Of a stretch of 64,000 bases of DNA, positions 8,245-16,794 are shown piece by piece. The translations under genes and the position numbers were made by a program. Origin of the DNA: Ramlibacter sp. (GTDB lineage Bacteria; Pseudomonadota; Gammaproteobacteria; Burkholderiales; Burkholderiaceae_C); NCBI GenBank assembly GCA_016713005.1, contig JADJPY010000003.1, positions 417,731 through 481,730 of the forward strand, read 5' to 3'. Within the stretch, counting starts at the first letter, position 1; every line of letters begins with the position of its first letter. The notes under the pieces are model-generated. The model saw only the letters and a program-made list of their open reading frames with translations, searched no databases and had not been told where the DNA came from.

Positions 8245-9611
8245 CAGGCGGCGGGCTCCGATGGGGTGGGCGCACTCCCGCGTGCTCCACCGGTGACGAC
8301 GCGTGCGTAGCGCGCAAAACTCCAGTAGGCCCACGCCCAGTCCATCAGCACCACCAGGCGGTTGCGAAACCCGATCAGGAAATAGACGTGCGCAAACAGC
8401 CAGAACAGCCAGGCGAAGTAACCCGAGAAACGCACGGGCCCCATGGGAGAGGCCAGGTCAACCACGGCCGAATTGCGACCGATGGTGGCCAGGTTGCCGT
8501 AGTCGCGGTAGCGAAATGGCCGGGTGGGCTGACCGGCGAGTCGCCGAAGTAAGTTGGCGGCCACGGCGCGGCCCATCTGCTTGGCGCCAGGTGACACACC
8601 GGGCACGGGCGTGGGCTCGCGTCCAGGCGCGTGGCTCATGGCAGCAGCCAGATCACCGATGACGCTGACGCCGGGGTGCCCCGCCAGGCTCAGGTCAGGC
8701 TGCACCCGCACGCGACCTGCGCGGTCCGTCTCGCATCCGGTTGCCGCTGCGAGCTGCAGCCCCAGAGGCGAGGCCGCCACACCGGCTGCCCAGACCATGC
8801 ATTTGCTATGAATTTGATAGCGGGTCAAGTCCGCACCATGGGGGCTGGAGGCCGATTCGACTGTCAAACCGCCCGAGTCGATGGCCGTAACTCGGGCGTT
8901 CAGGCGCACCTGAACGCCAAGACGTTCGAGCTGCTCGCGGGCGCGCCGGCTCAGTGTTTCGGGCATGGCCTGCAGGACGCGTGGCCCGCCCTCGAGCAGG
9001 ATGATCCTGGCGCTGGCCGGGTCAATCCGGCGGAATTCGCCGGGCAGGGTATGGCGGGCGATCTCGGCCAGCGTGCCGGCCATTTCCACGCCAGTCGGTC
9101 CTCCGCCCACCACCACGAAGGTGAGCCAGGCGTCGCGCCTGGTGTCGTCGGGCTCGTTCTCGGCCGCTTCAAAGGCAAGCAGGATGCGCCGGCGGATCTC
9201 AAAGGCGTCGTCCAGTGTCTTCAGGCCTGGCGCATATGTCGCCCAGTCGTCGCGTCCAAAGTAGCTGTGGGTGGCGCCAGCGGCCACGATCAGGTGGTCC
9301 CACGGCAGGGCGGTCCCGTCCCTGAGCAAGACCCGGCGTGACAGTGCGTCAATCGTGGTCACTTCACCCAGCAGCGTGCGCACATTGCCTTGCTGGCGGA
9401 ACAGGTGGCGGATCGGGGCCGCGATGGCCGGAGCCGACAGCCCTGCGGTGGCCACCTGGTAGAGCAGCGGCTGGAACAGGTGGTGGTTGGTCTTGTCGAC
9501 CAGCGTCACGTCAACCGCCGCGCCACGCAGGGCCTTGGCCGCCTCGAGCCCGCCAAATCCGCAACCAATGATGACGACGCGGGGGCGAGACGCAGGAGGT
9601 ACATAGGACAT
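8244..9611 (-). CDS. ndh: Type II NADH:quinone oxidoreductase
   Basis: This flavoprotein of about 455 residues passes electrons from NADH to quinone at the inner membrane without pumping protons. An FAD Rossmann motif VVIIGCGFGGLEAAKAL lies at the N-terminus, then HHLFQPLLYQVATAGL, the NADH-binding FVVVGGGPTGVEMAGTLAE, a second FAD contact SVIGDLAA, and a C-terminal hydrophobic stretch (YFAWLFWLFAHVYFLIGF) that likely attaches it to the membrane. I prefer the ATG at 9611; one at 9650 is also in frame. The gene contains an in-frame copy of the dispersed repeat (8812-8857), which codes for a loop between the NADH and FAD regions. It is overlapped by the glycosyltransferase gene downstream. NDH-2 supports aerobic NADH turnover. 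Confidence 0.9.
   Translation of the reverse strand: MSYVPPASRPRVVIIGCGFGGLEAAKALRGAAVDVTLVDKTNHHLFQPLLYQVATAGLSAPAIAAPIRHLFRQQGNVRTLLGEVTTIDALSRRVLLRDGTALPWDHLIVAAGATHSYFGRDDWATYAPGLKTLDDAFEIRRRILLAFEAAENEPDDTRRDAWLTFVVVGGGPTGVEMAGTLAEIARHTLPGEFRRIDPASARIILLEGGPRVLQAMPETLSRRAREQLERLGVQVRLNARVTAIDSGGLTVESASSPHGADLTRYQIHSKCMVWAAGVAASPLGLQLAAATGCETDRAGRVRVQPDLSLAGHPGVSVIGDLAAAMSHAPGREPTPVPGVSPGAKQMGRAVAANLLRRLAGQPTRPFRYRDYGNLATIGRNSAVVDLASPMGPVRFSGYFAWLFWLFAHVYFLIGFRNRLVVLMDWAWAYWSFARYARVVTGGARGSAPTPSEPAA
8812..8857 (-). repeat. Dispersed hairpin repeat, copy 1 (inside ndh)
   Basis: A GCTATgaatttgATAGC inverted repeat is followed by CCATGGGGGCTGGAGGCC, the same two-part design seen at seven other places in the window. 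Read on the minus strand it ends in the CTCCAGCCCCCATGG block and TATCAAATTCATAGC. Here it lies in frame within ndh and is translated as part of a short loop. Confidence 0.8.
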
Positions 9612-9680
9612 GCGGGGATTATGCGAGACGGCTGCACTCAGTTGCGCCACAATCCGCGTTGCTGTGCGCCACGAAATTTC

Positions 9681-10571
9681 ATGACCGACCTCTCTTCCCC
9701 AAATGCCCGATCGGACCGCTGGGGCAAGCCCATGCGAGGCTGGCGCCTGTGGCTATACACGATCATCTTCGAAGCAGATACGCGAGCGGGGCAACTGTTT
9801 GACAGATGGCTCATCGCCCTGATCCTCGTCAGCCTGGTCGTGGTGGCCGCCGACAGCGTGGAAGCACTGCAACGGCGCTTTCATCTGGTGTTTTTTTCCC
9901 TGGAGTGGCTGTTCACTGTGCTTTTTTCCGTGGAGTACATCGCACGCCTGACCTGCGTGCGCCACCCCTTGCGTTACGCCACCAGCTTCTTCGGCATTGT
10001 TGACCTGCTGGCCATACTGCCCACCTACCTGGCGCTGCTGTTTCCCGAACTGCACGCTCTCATTGATGTGCGGGTGCTGCGGCTGCTGCGCGTGTTCCGC
10101 GTGTTCAAACTGGCCGAATACGTGAGCGAGTACCAGGCATTGGGCGCTGCGCTGGTGGCCAGCCGCCGCAAGATCCTGGTGTTCCTGTCGGTCGTCCTTA
10201 TGGTTGTGGTCATCATGGGAACCGTGATGTATGTGGTGGAAGGCCCGAGGAATGGCTTTACCAGTATCCCGACTTCGGTGTATTGGGCGATTACGACGAT
10301 GACCACTGTCGGTTTTGGCGACATCACGCCCAAGACCGACTTCGGCCGATTGATCGCTTCCATGATGATGCTGTTGGGTTGGGGCACACTGGCTGTTCCC
10401 ACCGGCATCGTCACTGCGGAGATGACCTTCAGGCGGGTCCAGCCACCCCAACCTACCACGCGTACCTGCCACGAATGCCTCACGGAAGGCCATTTGCCTC
10501 AGGCGATTTACTGTCAACACTGTGGGGCACCGCTGCCGGCCTACCAGCAATCCGGCGGTGCCGGCGCATGA
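9681..10571 (+). CDS. Voltage-gated-type potassium channel with C-terminal zinc ribbon
   Basis: The 296-residue membrane protein has six predicted segments. S4 is arginine-rich (RVLRLLRVFRVFKL), the pore loop holds the K+ selectivity filter TTVGFGD at about 208-214, and S6 follows. After S6 a short cytoplasmic tail carries CxxC-x11-CxxC (about C263, C266, C278, C281), a rubredoxin-like zinc ribbon. It belongs to the bacterial Kv/ion_trans family and should conduct K+ across the inner membrane. The ATG at 9681 follows a 69-bp gap from the divergent ndh gene. Its TGA overlaps the next ATG (ATGA), coupling it to the luciferase-like enzyme. Gating by voltage is expected from S4; a metal or redox role of the ribbon is speculation. 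Confidence 0.88.
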   Translation: MTDLSSPNARSDRWGKPMRGWRLWLYTIIFEADTRAGQLFDRWLIALILVSLVVVAADSVEALQRRFHLVFFSLEWLFTVLFSVEYIARLTCVRHPLRYATSFFGIVDLLAILPTYLALLFPELHALIDVRVLRLLRVFRVFKLAEYVSEYQALGAALVASRRKILVFLSVVLMVVVIMGTVMYVVEGPRNGFTSIPTSVYWAITTMTTVGFGDITPKTDFGRLIASMMMLLGWGTLAVPTGIVTAEMTFRRVQPPQPTTRTCHECLTEGHLPQAIYCQHCGAPLPAYQQSGGAGA

Positions 10572-11596
10572 CTCGGCCCGATCTGAGCCTTTCCGTGCTG
10601 GACCAGTCCGTCGCCGCCGCCGGGCGGCCGCAGGATGAGGCCATCCGCCACACGCTGGCACTGGCCCGGTGCTGCGAAACGCTGGGTTACCACCGCTTCT
10701 GGGTGAGCGAACACCACAGCCACCCCACCATCGTGGGCACCGCGCCCGAAGTGCTGATGGCCGCCATCGCCGCGCGCACCCGGCGCATCCGCATCGGCAG
10801 CGCCGGCGTGATGCTGCCGCACTACGCGCCGCTCAAGGTGGCCGAGCAGTTCCGTGTGCTGGACGCGCTGGCGCCCGGGCGCATCGACCTGGGTGTGGGT
10901 CGTGCACCCGGCAGCGACCGGCGCACCTCCATGCTGCTGAACCCCGACCCGCAGGCTTCGGAGCAGTTTGCCCAGCAAGTGCTGGAGCTGCAGGCCTGGG
11001 TGGGCGAGGGCGTGCACACCGGCGGCATGCCACCGGGGCACCCTGGCCACGGCGTGCATGCCCTGCCACACGGCACAACAGCGCCCGTACTGTGGATGCT
11101 GGGCAGCTCGGACTACGGCGCGCGGCTGGCCGCGCAACTGGGCGTGCCGTATGCGTTTGCCTACTTCATCACCGATGGCCTGGGCGCGGCCGAGGCGCTG
11201 CACCTGTACCGCAGCGGCTACCGGCCCAATGACGTCAACCCGCAGCCCCATGCGCTGCTGTGTGTCTGGGCATTGGCCGCCGATACGGAGGCGGAGGCCT
11301 GGCACCTCTTCAAAAGCCGCGCACGCATGCGCATGGACCGCAACCTCGGTCGCCTGGGCCCGCTGCCCGCGCCCGAACATGCCGAGCGCGCCTGGAGCGA
11401 AGCCGAACGCGCCGCGTTGGAGCAACTGCGCCAGGGCGCGCTGGTGGGCAGCGGCCCTCAAGTGGCCGAAAAGCTGTGCGCGCTGGCCGCGCAGCACGCC
11501 GTGGACGAGCTGGCCGTCATCACCTGGACGCACGACCCGGCCGCGCAGCAGCGCTCATATGAGCTGTTGGCTCGTGAATTGGGTTTGATTGGCTGA
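10568..11596 (+). CDS. LLM-class flavin-dependent oxidoreductase (MsnO8/YhbW type)
   Basis: This 342-residue TIM-barrel enzyme of the bacterial-luciferase-like family uses reduced FMN (or F420 in other lineages). It has the family start LSVLDQSV, FWVSEHHSHPTIVGTAPEVL, IRIGSAGVMLPHYAPLKVAEQF and LGVGRAPGSD motifs, as in group-1 LLM proteins such as YhbW. The start ATG at 10568 overlaps the stop of the channel gene by 4 nt. The physiological substrate is unknown. A copy of the dispersed repeat begins about 20 bp after the stop. Confidence 0.87.
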   Translation: MTRPDLSLSVLDQSVAAAGRPQDEAIRHTLALARCCETLGYHRFWVSEHHSHPTIVGTAPEVLMAAIAARTRRIRIGSAGVMLPHYAPLKVAEQFRVLDALAPGRIDLGVGRAPGSDRRTSMLLNPDPQASEQFAQQVLELQAWVGEGVHTGGMPPGHPGHGVHALPHGTTAPVLWMLGSSDYGARLAAQLGVPYAFAYFITDGLGAAEALHLYRSGYRPNDVNPQPHALLCVWALAADTEAEAWHLFKSRARMRMDRNLGRLGPLPAPEHAERAWSEAERAALEQLRQGALVGSGPQVAEKLCALAAQHAVDELAVITWTHDPAAQQRSYELLARELGLIG

Positions 11597-11614
11597 ACGA
11601 GGGAAATTTGGGAA

Positions 11615-11674
11615 AAATCCGGCTGTAGCCCCCGTGGATTCTTGGTTACCCACTATAAAAATGGTAGCAAACGG
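11615..11674 (+). repeat. Dispersed hairpin repeat, copy 2
   Basis: GCTGTAGCCCCCGTGG is followed by TTACCCACTATAAAAATGGTAGCAAAC, matching the other copies. It lies just after the LLM stop and before the G-tract region. Confidence 0.75.
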
Positions 11675-11735
11675 AGACAGAAACGCTGCTCTATCTACAT
11701 TTTCTAGAAAAGGTTTTTCGGGGGGGCGGGCAGGC

Positions 11736-11764
11736 GGGGGGGGGGGGGGGGGGGGGGGGGGGGG
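11736..11764. repeat. Poly-G tract of about 29 bases
   Basis: An uninterrupted run of G follows a G-rich lead-in (from about 11730). A further mixed G/C block with runs of G and C sits at about 11911-11958. Confidence 0.9.
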
Positions 11765-12291
11765 CGAGGTGGAGGGCCTCGTTGATCTCCATGATTGACA
11801 AAGTGATCGAACCTTCGAAAAACAGCCTGGAAACTCGTCGCATTTGTCATGCGTTTCTCTACGGGCTTTTACCGGCCCTGAGCAGCATGCATTACAAAGG
11901 GCCCCCAGTCCGGGGGGGGGGGGGGTTTTCCGGGGGGCCCCCCCCCAGGGGGGGGGAGGTGTTTGGCCTGAGGAGTTGGCAGCGAGTGCGCTTCGTGTTC
12001 GACGATGTAAACGACTCGATCGATTGGGCGGTGTGTCGCGCGGCGACAGACATTCGGAAAACCAGCATGTAGGGTAATGAAAGGGTCGAAAGTTGATTTC
12101 GTCGCGTCGTCAACTATGGACACATGTCGAATGAATGCGCCTTGTCTGAAAAACTCCGCAAGCAAATCAAGATGATTCTTGTAGCGGTCAAAGTCAGTCG
12201 AAGCATGAAGTGGTTCGTCTGGAGCAAATCCAATCTTCGACCTGATGCGCAACCAAGGTTCTTCGACACTTTTTGCGCGATGATTCCACAA

Positions 12292-12386
<95 letters not shown>

Positions 12387-12453
12387 ACACAATTCGTGGT
12401 CGGGCAAGTTTCATTCGGAATGCCAGAATCCGTCAAACTCTAGGAGACAGTCA

Positions 12454-13497
12454 GTGCCCCAGTCGACCATGCCCGCCTTTCCGACAGCCGTTGCCGGCAG
12501 CCTGCCCAAGCCCGCCTGGCTGGCCGAGACGCAGAAACTGTGGCCGCAATGGAAATCGCAGGGCGACGAGCTGCGCCAGGCCAAGGCGGACGCCACGCTG
12601 CTGTGGATCAAGGCGCAGGAGGACGCGGGGCTGGACATCGTGGGCGACGGCGAGCAGGCGCGCCAGCACTTTGTGCACGGCTTCTTGGAGCAGGTCGAGG
12701 GCATCGACTTCGAGAACAAGGTCAAGATGGGCATCCGCAACAACCGCTATAACGCCATGGTGCCGCAGGTTGTAGCGCCCCTGCGGCTGCGGGGCCGCGT
12801 GCATGCCTTCGAGGCGCAGCTGGCGCGCGCCCACACCAAGAAGAAGCTCAAGTTCACCCTGCCCGGGCCGATGACGATCGTCGACACGGTGGCCGACAGC
12901 TTCTATGGCGACAGGGTCAAGATGGCGTTCGCCTTTGCCGAACTGCTCAATCAGGAGGCGCTGGCGCTGCAGGCCGATGGCGTGGACATCATCCAGTTTG
13001 ACGAACCGGCCTTCAATGTCTACATGGCCGAGGCCGCCGACTGGGGCGTGCGGGCGCTGGAGCGTGCGGCGCGGGGCCTTGCCTGCACCACCGCCGTGCA
13101 CATCTGCTACGGCTACGGCATCCAGGCCAACGTCGACTGGAAACAGACGCTGGGCGATGAGTGGCGGCAGTACGAGGCCGTGTTCCCTGCGCTGGCCAGG
13201 AGCAGCATCCAGCAGGTGAGCCTGGAGTGCTTCCACAGCCACGTGCCGCCCGACCTGATGCGCCTGCTGGACGGCAAGGACGTGATGGTGGGCGTGATCG
13301 ACGTGGCCAGCGACGTGGTGGAGACACCCGAGCAGGTGGCCGACACCATCGGCACCGCGCTGCAGTTTGTGGCCCGGGAAAGACTGATCCCCTGCACCAA
13401 CTGCGGCCTGGCCCCCATGAGCCGCGAGGTGGCTCTGGCCAAGCTGGACGCGCTGGCCAAAGGGGCTGCGCTGGCGCGCCAGCGCTACGGCGCCTGA
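12454..13497 (+). CDS. Core MetE-like cobalamin-independent methionine synthase (C-terminal domain only)
   Basis: The 347-residue protein corresponds to the catalytic C-terminal barrel of MetE, without the N-terminal folate-binding barrel of the 750-residue enzyme. Zinc and homocysteine ligands can be aligned: HIC (about H216 and C218), SLEC (E258) and CTNCGL (C317, equal to the last cysteine of MetE). It probably transfers a methyl group to homocysteine, as other core MetE proteins do, with a methyl donor other than polyglutamyl folate. The GTG start at 12454 is chosen because AGGAG lies 7 bp upstream; the ATG at 12469 is too far from it. No mesX-like (DUF1852) partner is adjacent. Upstream DNA is the suspicious G-tract interval, so the native promoter may be missing. 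Confidence 0.85.
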   Translation: MPQSTMPAFPTAVAGSLPKPAWLAETQKLWPQWKSQGDELRQAKADATLLWIKAQEDAGLDIVGDGEQARQHFVHGFLEQVEGIDFENKVKMGIRNNRYNAMVPQVVAPLRLRGRVHAFEAQLARAHTKKKLKFTLPGPMTIVDTVADSFYGDRVKMAFAFAELLNQEALALQADGVDIIQFDEPAFNVYMAEAADWGVRALERAARGLACTTAVHICYGYGIQANVDWKQTLGDEWRQYEAVFPALARSSIQQVSLECFHSHVPPDLMRLLDGKDVMVGVIDVASDVVETPEQVADTIGTALQFVARERLIPCTNCGLAPMSREVALAKLDALAKGAALARQRYGA

Positions 13498-13523
13498 ACG
13501 GCCGCGCGTCCTTCCTGCGCGGG

Positions 13524-14423
13524 TCAGCCCTTGGGCTGGGGCGGCAGGCTCCTGAGGTAGAGGTACATCGCACGCAGGTCGGTGTCGTTCATTTCGCGCA
13601 GCGACACAAACGGCATGACCTTGACGGTGCTGCCGTCCGGGCGCTTGCCGGTCTTGAACATCCTGGTCATGGCCTCGTCGGTGGGGTACTGCGGCATCAC
13701 GCTGCCTTCACCCGGCGTGAGGTTGGCCGCAGCCGGCCAGTCCGGCGGTCCACCGGGAATCTTGCCGCCAGCGAGCTTCTCGCCGTGGCAACCGATGCAC
13801 ATGTTGGCCACATAGGCGCCGTGCGCCAGCGTCACACCCTCGGCCACGGGCTGCTGCGGGGGCAGGCTGTGATTGATCTTGGCGGCCGCGTCCTTGATGG
13901 CGCCAAATCCGTACAGCACGCGCACCGGCAGTGGCAGCTCCACGACGGCGCCCTGGCCCGGTGCGGGTGCGAGCGAGCGGACATATGCCACCAGCGAGGC
14001 GAGGTCGTCGTCGGTGAGCCGGTTGTAGTCCTCGCTGGGCATGATCATCAGCGCGCGCCCCTTGGGGTTGACGCCGTGGCGGATGCTGCGCACCCAATCC
14101 ACCGGCTGGTAACCCGCTACCACGCCGCCAGTGCCGGTGGTGATGTTGGGGCCGCCGATGCGCAGGCCCTTGCCGTCATCGGCGAAGATCGCCCCGGTGC
14201 CGGCGGCGCCGTGGCAGTCCACGCAGCCGCGCGATGCATACAGGTATTTGCCACGCGCCAGCGACTGCGGGTCGTCACGGAACGCCACCGGCTTTACCGG
14301 CACATCCACCTGGCGGATCATCTTGCTGTTGGCGCGTTGCACGCCCACTGCGGCCACCAGCGCCGCGAAGACAACCAGGCCGAGCAAAATTGCCAGTGTC
14401 CAGCGAATCCACTTGCTTTTCAT
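13524..14423 (-). CDS. Membrane-anchored dihaem cytochrome c
   Basis: The 299-residue protein has an N-terminal membrane anchor (about residues 8-27) and two c-type haem sites, CVDCH at 67-71 and CIGCH at 209-213, each in its own cytochrome c fold. Likely distal Met ligands are in ALMIMPSEDY and KVMPFVSLREM. It resembles the haem subunits of gluconate, alcohol or aldehyde dehydrogenases and of isoquinoline oxidoreductase-type enzymes, which pass electrons from a periplasmic dehydrogenase to an oxidase. No dehydrogenase gene is next to it, so the donor is unknown. The start at 14423 has GAGGAAAG upstream, and upstream in-frame residues do not look like protein. Confidence 0.87.
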   Translation of the reverse strand: MKSKWIRWTLAILLGLVVFAALVAAVGVQRANSKMIRQVDVPVKPVAFRDDPQSLARGKYLYASRGCVDCHGAAGTGAIFADDGKGLRIGGPNITTGTGGVVAGYQPVDWVRSIRHGVNPKGRALMIMPSEDYNRLTDDDLASLVAYVRSLAPAPGQGAVVELPLPVRVLYGFGAIKDAAAKINHSLPPQQPVAEGVTLAHGAYVANMCIGCHGEKLAGGKIPGGPPDWPAAANLTPGEGSVMPQYPTDEAMTRMFKTGKRPDGSTVKVMPFVSLREMNDTDLRAMYLYLRSLPPQPKG

Positions 14424-14504
14424 GACGGACTTTCCTCTCGTTGGTGCCCAGCACCGTGTGTTTTCAGTGTTGAATATAGCTGGCACTGGTGTAGGCTGTC
14501 ACGT

Positions 14505-15017
14505 ATGAGCACGCATGAACATACGCACCCTCACCCGCATCCACATCCATCTGGCGACACCCCGTGGAAGCACGACGGTGTGCGCGTCATCCCCGGCACA
14601 CAGCTGGATGGCAACGTACCGTCCACCCCCGGCATGGACCGCAAGGCGGCAATCAATTTTGCCCGGGTCGGCGCGCAAAAGCTCTGGGCAGGCACGGTGA
14701 CCATCCACGCCAACGCAAAAACCGGCGCACACCATCACGGCCCGCTGGAAAGCGTGATCTATGTGGTGCGTGGCCGAGCACGCATGCGTTGGGGCGAACG
14801 CCTGGAATTCACCGCCGAAGCGGGGCCCGGAGACTTCATCTATGTGCCGCCGTTTGTTCCGCACCAGGAGATCAACGCCAGCCCCACCGAGACGCTGGAA
14901 TGCGTGCTGTGCCGCAGCGACGGTCAGGCCGTAGCGGTCAACCTGGACATCGAGCCCGCCGAAAAGCCCGAGCAGGTCTTGTGGGTGGACCCGACGCACC
15001 CGACCGGCGGCGTCTAG
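14505..15017 (+). CDS. Cupin-domain protein with His-rich N-terminus
   Basis: This 170-residue single-domain cupin has the HHHGPLESVIYVVRGRARMRWG first motif (metal His residues) and PGDFIYVPPFVPHQE second motif. The N-terminus has HEHTHPHPHPHP, a likely metal-binding tail. The fold suits a small metal-dependent dioxygenase, isomerase or sensor, but specificity cannot be read. It is divergent from the cytochrome c gene (81 bp) and convergent with the MDR reductase, only 1 bp from its stop. Confidence 0.83.
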   Translation: MSTHEHTHPHPHPHPSGDTPWKHDGVRVIPGTQLDGNVPSTPGMDRKAAINFARVGAQKLWAGTVTIHANAKTGAHHHGPLESVIYVVRGRARMRWGERLEFTAEAGPGDFIYVPPFVPHQEINASPTETLECVLCRSDGQAVAVNLDIEPAEKPEQVLWVDPTHPTGGV

Positions 15018-15018
15018 C

Positions 15019-16056
15019 TCAGTCGGCGACCTTCAGCACCAGCTTGCCGAAGTTGGCGCCCGAGAACAGCTTGAGCAGCGCTTCGGGAAAGTTTTCAAGG
15101 CCCTCCACCACGTCTTCCTTGCTCTTCATGCGGCCGTCCTTCAGGTAGCCCGCCATTTCGGCAATGGCCAGGTGGTAGCGGTCGGCGTAGTCGAACACCA
15201 CGATGCCTTCCATGCGCGCGCGGTTGACCAGCAGGCTCAGGTAGTTCTTGGGGCCCTGCACCGGCGTGGTGTTGTTGTACTGGCTGATGGCGCCACAGAT
15301 GATGATGCGCGCGCCGCGCGTGGTGCGGGCCAGAACGTCGTCCAGGATCTCGCCGCCCACGTTGTCAAAGTACACGTCCACCCCCTTGGGGCATTGCTCC
15401 TTGAGCGCCGCCTTGACGTTGCCGGCCTTGTAGTCGATGCAGGCGTCAAAGCCCAGTTCGTTGACCACCCAGTCGCATTTGGCGCGGCCCCCGGCGATGC
15501 CCACCACCCGGCAGCCCTTGATCCGGGCCAGTTGCCCCACCGTCTGGCCCACCGCACCGGCTGCGCCAGAGACCACCACGGTCTCGCCCGGTTTGGGCTG
15601 GCCCACATCCATCAGCCCGAAGTAGCCCGTCATGCCCGGCATGCCCAGCACGTTGAGCCACTGCGTCATGCTGCCCAGCGACAAATCGATTTTGGCGACG
15701 CCGCTGCGGCGGAGTTCGGCCTCGGGCACCAGGCACCAGGACTGCACGCCCAGCCCGGCGGAAACCACATCGCCCACGGCGAACTTCGGGTTGCGTGAGG
15801 CTGCGACGCGGCCGATGCCGCCGGCACGCATCACCTCGCCGATGCCCACTGGCGGGATATAGCTCTTGCCTTCGTTCATCCAGCCGCGCATGGCCGGGTC
15901 CAGCGACAGCGCCAGGGTCTGGATCAGCACGCCGCCTTCGGCGGGCCCGGCGACCGGCTCGGTGGTGAAATTCCAGCACTCGCGCCCGGGCGTGCCCACG
16001 GGGCGCTGGGCCAGACGGACTTGCTGGTTGACGGCATTGGCGATGGCAGTAGACAT
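15019..16056 (-). CDS. NADP-dependent medium-chain reductase (CurA/leukotriene B4 dehydrogenase type)
   Basis: The 345-residue zinc-free MDR protein reduces activated double bonds with NADPH. It shows the family N-terminus NQQVRLAQRPVGTP, the substrate-side LDPAMRGWMNEGKSYIPPVGIGEVMRAGGIG, and the nucleotide motif VVSGAAGAVGQTVGQLARIKGCRVVGIAGG. VYFDNVGGEILDDVL and GAISQYN follow as in prostaglandin reductases. The ATG at 16056 has AGGAG 5 bp upstream. The gene stands alone. Confidence 0.9.
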   Translation of the reverse strand: MSTAIANAVNQQVRLAQRPVGTPGRECWNFTTEPVAGPAEGGVLIQTLALSLDPAMRGWMNEGKSYIPPVGIGEVMRAGGIGRVAASRNPKFAVGDVVSAGLGVQSWCLVPEAELRRSGVAKIDLSLGSMTQWLNVLGMPGMTGYFGLMDVGQPKPGETVVVSGAAGAVGQTVGQLARIKGCRVVGIAGGRAKCDWVVNELGFDACIDYKAGNVKAALKEQCPKGVDVYFDNVGGEILDDVLARTTRGARIIICGAISQYNNTTPVQGPKNYLSLLVNRARMEGIVVFDYADRYHLAIAEMAGYLKDGRMKSKEDVVEGLENFPEALLKLFSGANFGKLVLKVAD

Positions 16057-16151
16057 GGGGGCTCCTTCGGACGAAGCCGGCATGCTAAGCCGCGTCCGGG
16101 GGTGTCAGGGTTGCCTAGGCGACAGCCGCCAACGCCCACGCCCGCTCGGTT

Positions 16152-16766
16152 TCAACGACGCAGGTACAGCCCGTCGGACCATGTGGCCAGCCATTGCGGC
16201 CTGAAAGCAACGAACACGGCCGCCACCAGCCCGGTCACAAACGCGTCGCCCCAGGACATCAGCCAGCGGGCCACCAGGGCGAGTCCGGGGTCGATGCCCC
16301 GCAGGCCGTGGCCGGCCAACTGCGAGAGCGTTGCGGCCGCGAACGCGCACGCCGCCGTGCCCAGGAAGGCGCGGCCAAGCAGGTACACAAACGGGTGCGT
16401 GCCAACCCATCGGCGCACCAGCGCACCCAGCACCAGCGCGAGCGTGGCGGGCACCACACCCTGCCACGCAAGCTGCGCCACCATCGTGTCCATGGGGGTC
16501 TGCGCCAGCAGGGCAGCGATCAGCGCGACCAGTGTCAGCGCCGGTATGGCCAGTGGCCAGCCAAGCAACAGGACGGCAAGGCAGGCGCCGGACCACTGCA
16601 ATTGCAGCGGCATCGCGTGCAGCCGTGGCAGGGCCCACAACCAGGGAAGGATCACCAGGATGGCCAGCAAGGGCGTGATCAGGGGCGTGCGCCTGAGCAT
16701 GCGCCAGGGTTGGGCCAGCAAGGCGGTGACCAGCGCGAGTGCCACAAGCAGGACCTCCAGCATCAT
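16152..16766 (-). CDS. CbiM-like energy-coupling factor permease/integral membrane protein
   Basis: This 204-residue hydrophobic protein has about six membrane segments, such as LEVLLVALALVTALL, ITPLLAILVILPWLWAL, ACLAVLLLGWPLAIPAL and GVVPATLALVLGALV, and ends WGDAFVTGLVAAVFVAFRPQWLATWSDGLYL. The pattern is like the short CbiM-family membrane proteins of Burkholderiales. Typical CbiM works with CbiN/Q/O to import Ni or Co, and none of those genes is here. I start at MMLEV (16766), which avoids overlap with the hemerythrin gene; a GTG at 16838 is possible. Confidence 0.65.
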   Translation of the reverse strand: MMLEVLLVALALVTALLAQPWRMLRRTPLITPLLAILVILPWLWALPRLHAMPLQLQWSGACLAVLLLGWPLAIPALTLVALIAALLAQTPMDTMVAQLAWQGVVPATLALVLGALVRRWVGTHPFVYLLGRAFLGTAACAFAAATLSQLAGHGLRGIDPGLALVARWLMSWGDAFVTGLVAAVFVAFRPQWLATWSDGLYLRR

Positions 16767-16794
16767 GGCGCTGACGGGGCCAAAGGGGACTTGA

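Noticed and set aside
13161..14500. Long plus-strand open frame reaching from the MetE region through the cytochrome c gene into the cupin
   Set aside because: It is open only because of high GC; the residues are low-complexity Arg/Gly/Ala and the true genes on both strands have clear family motifs.
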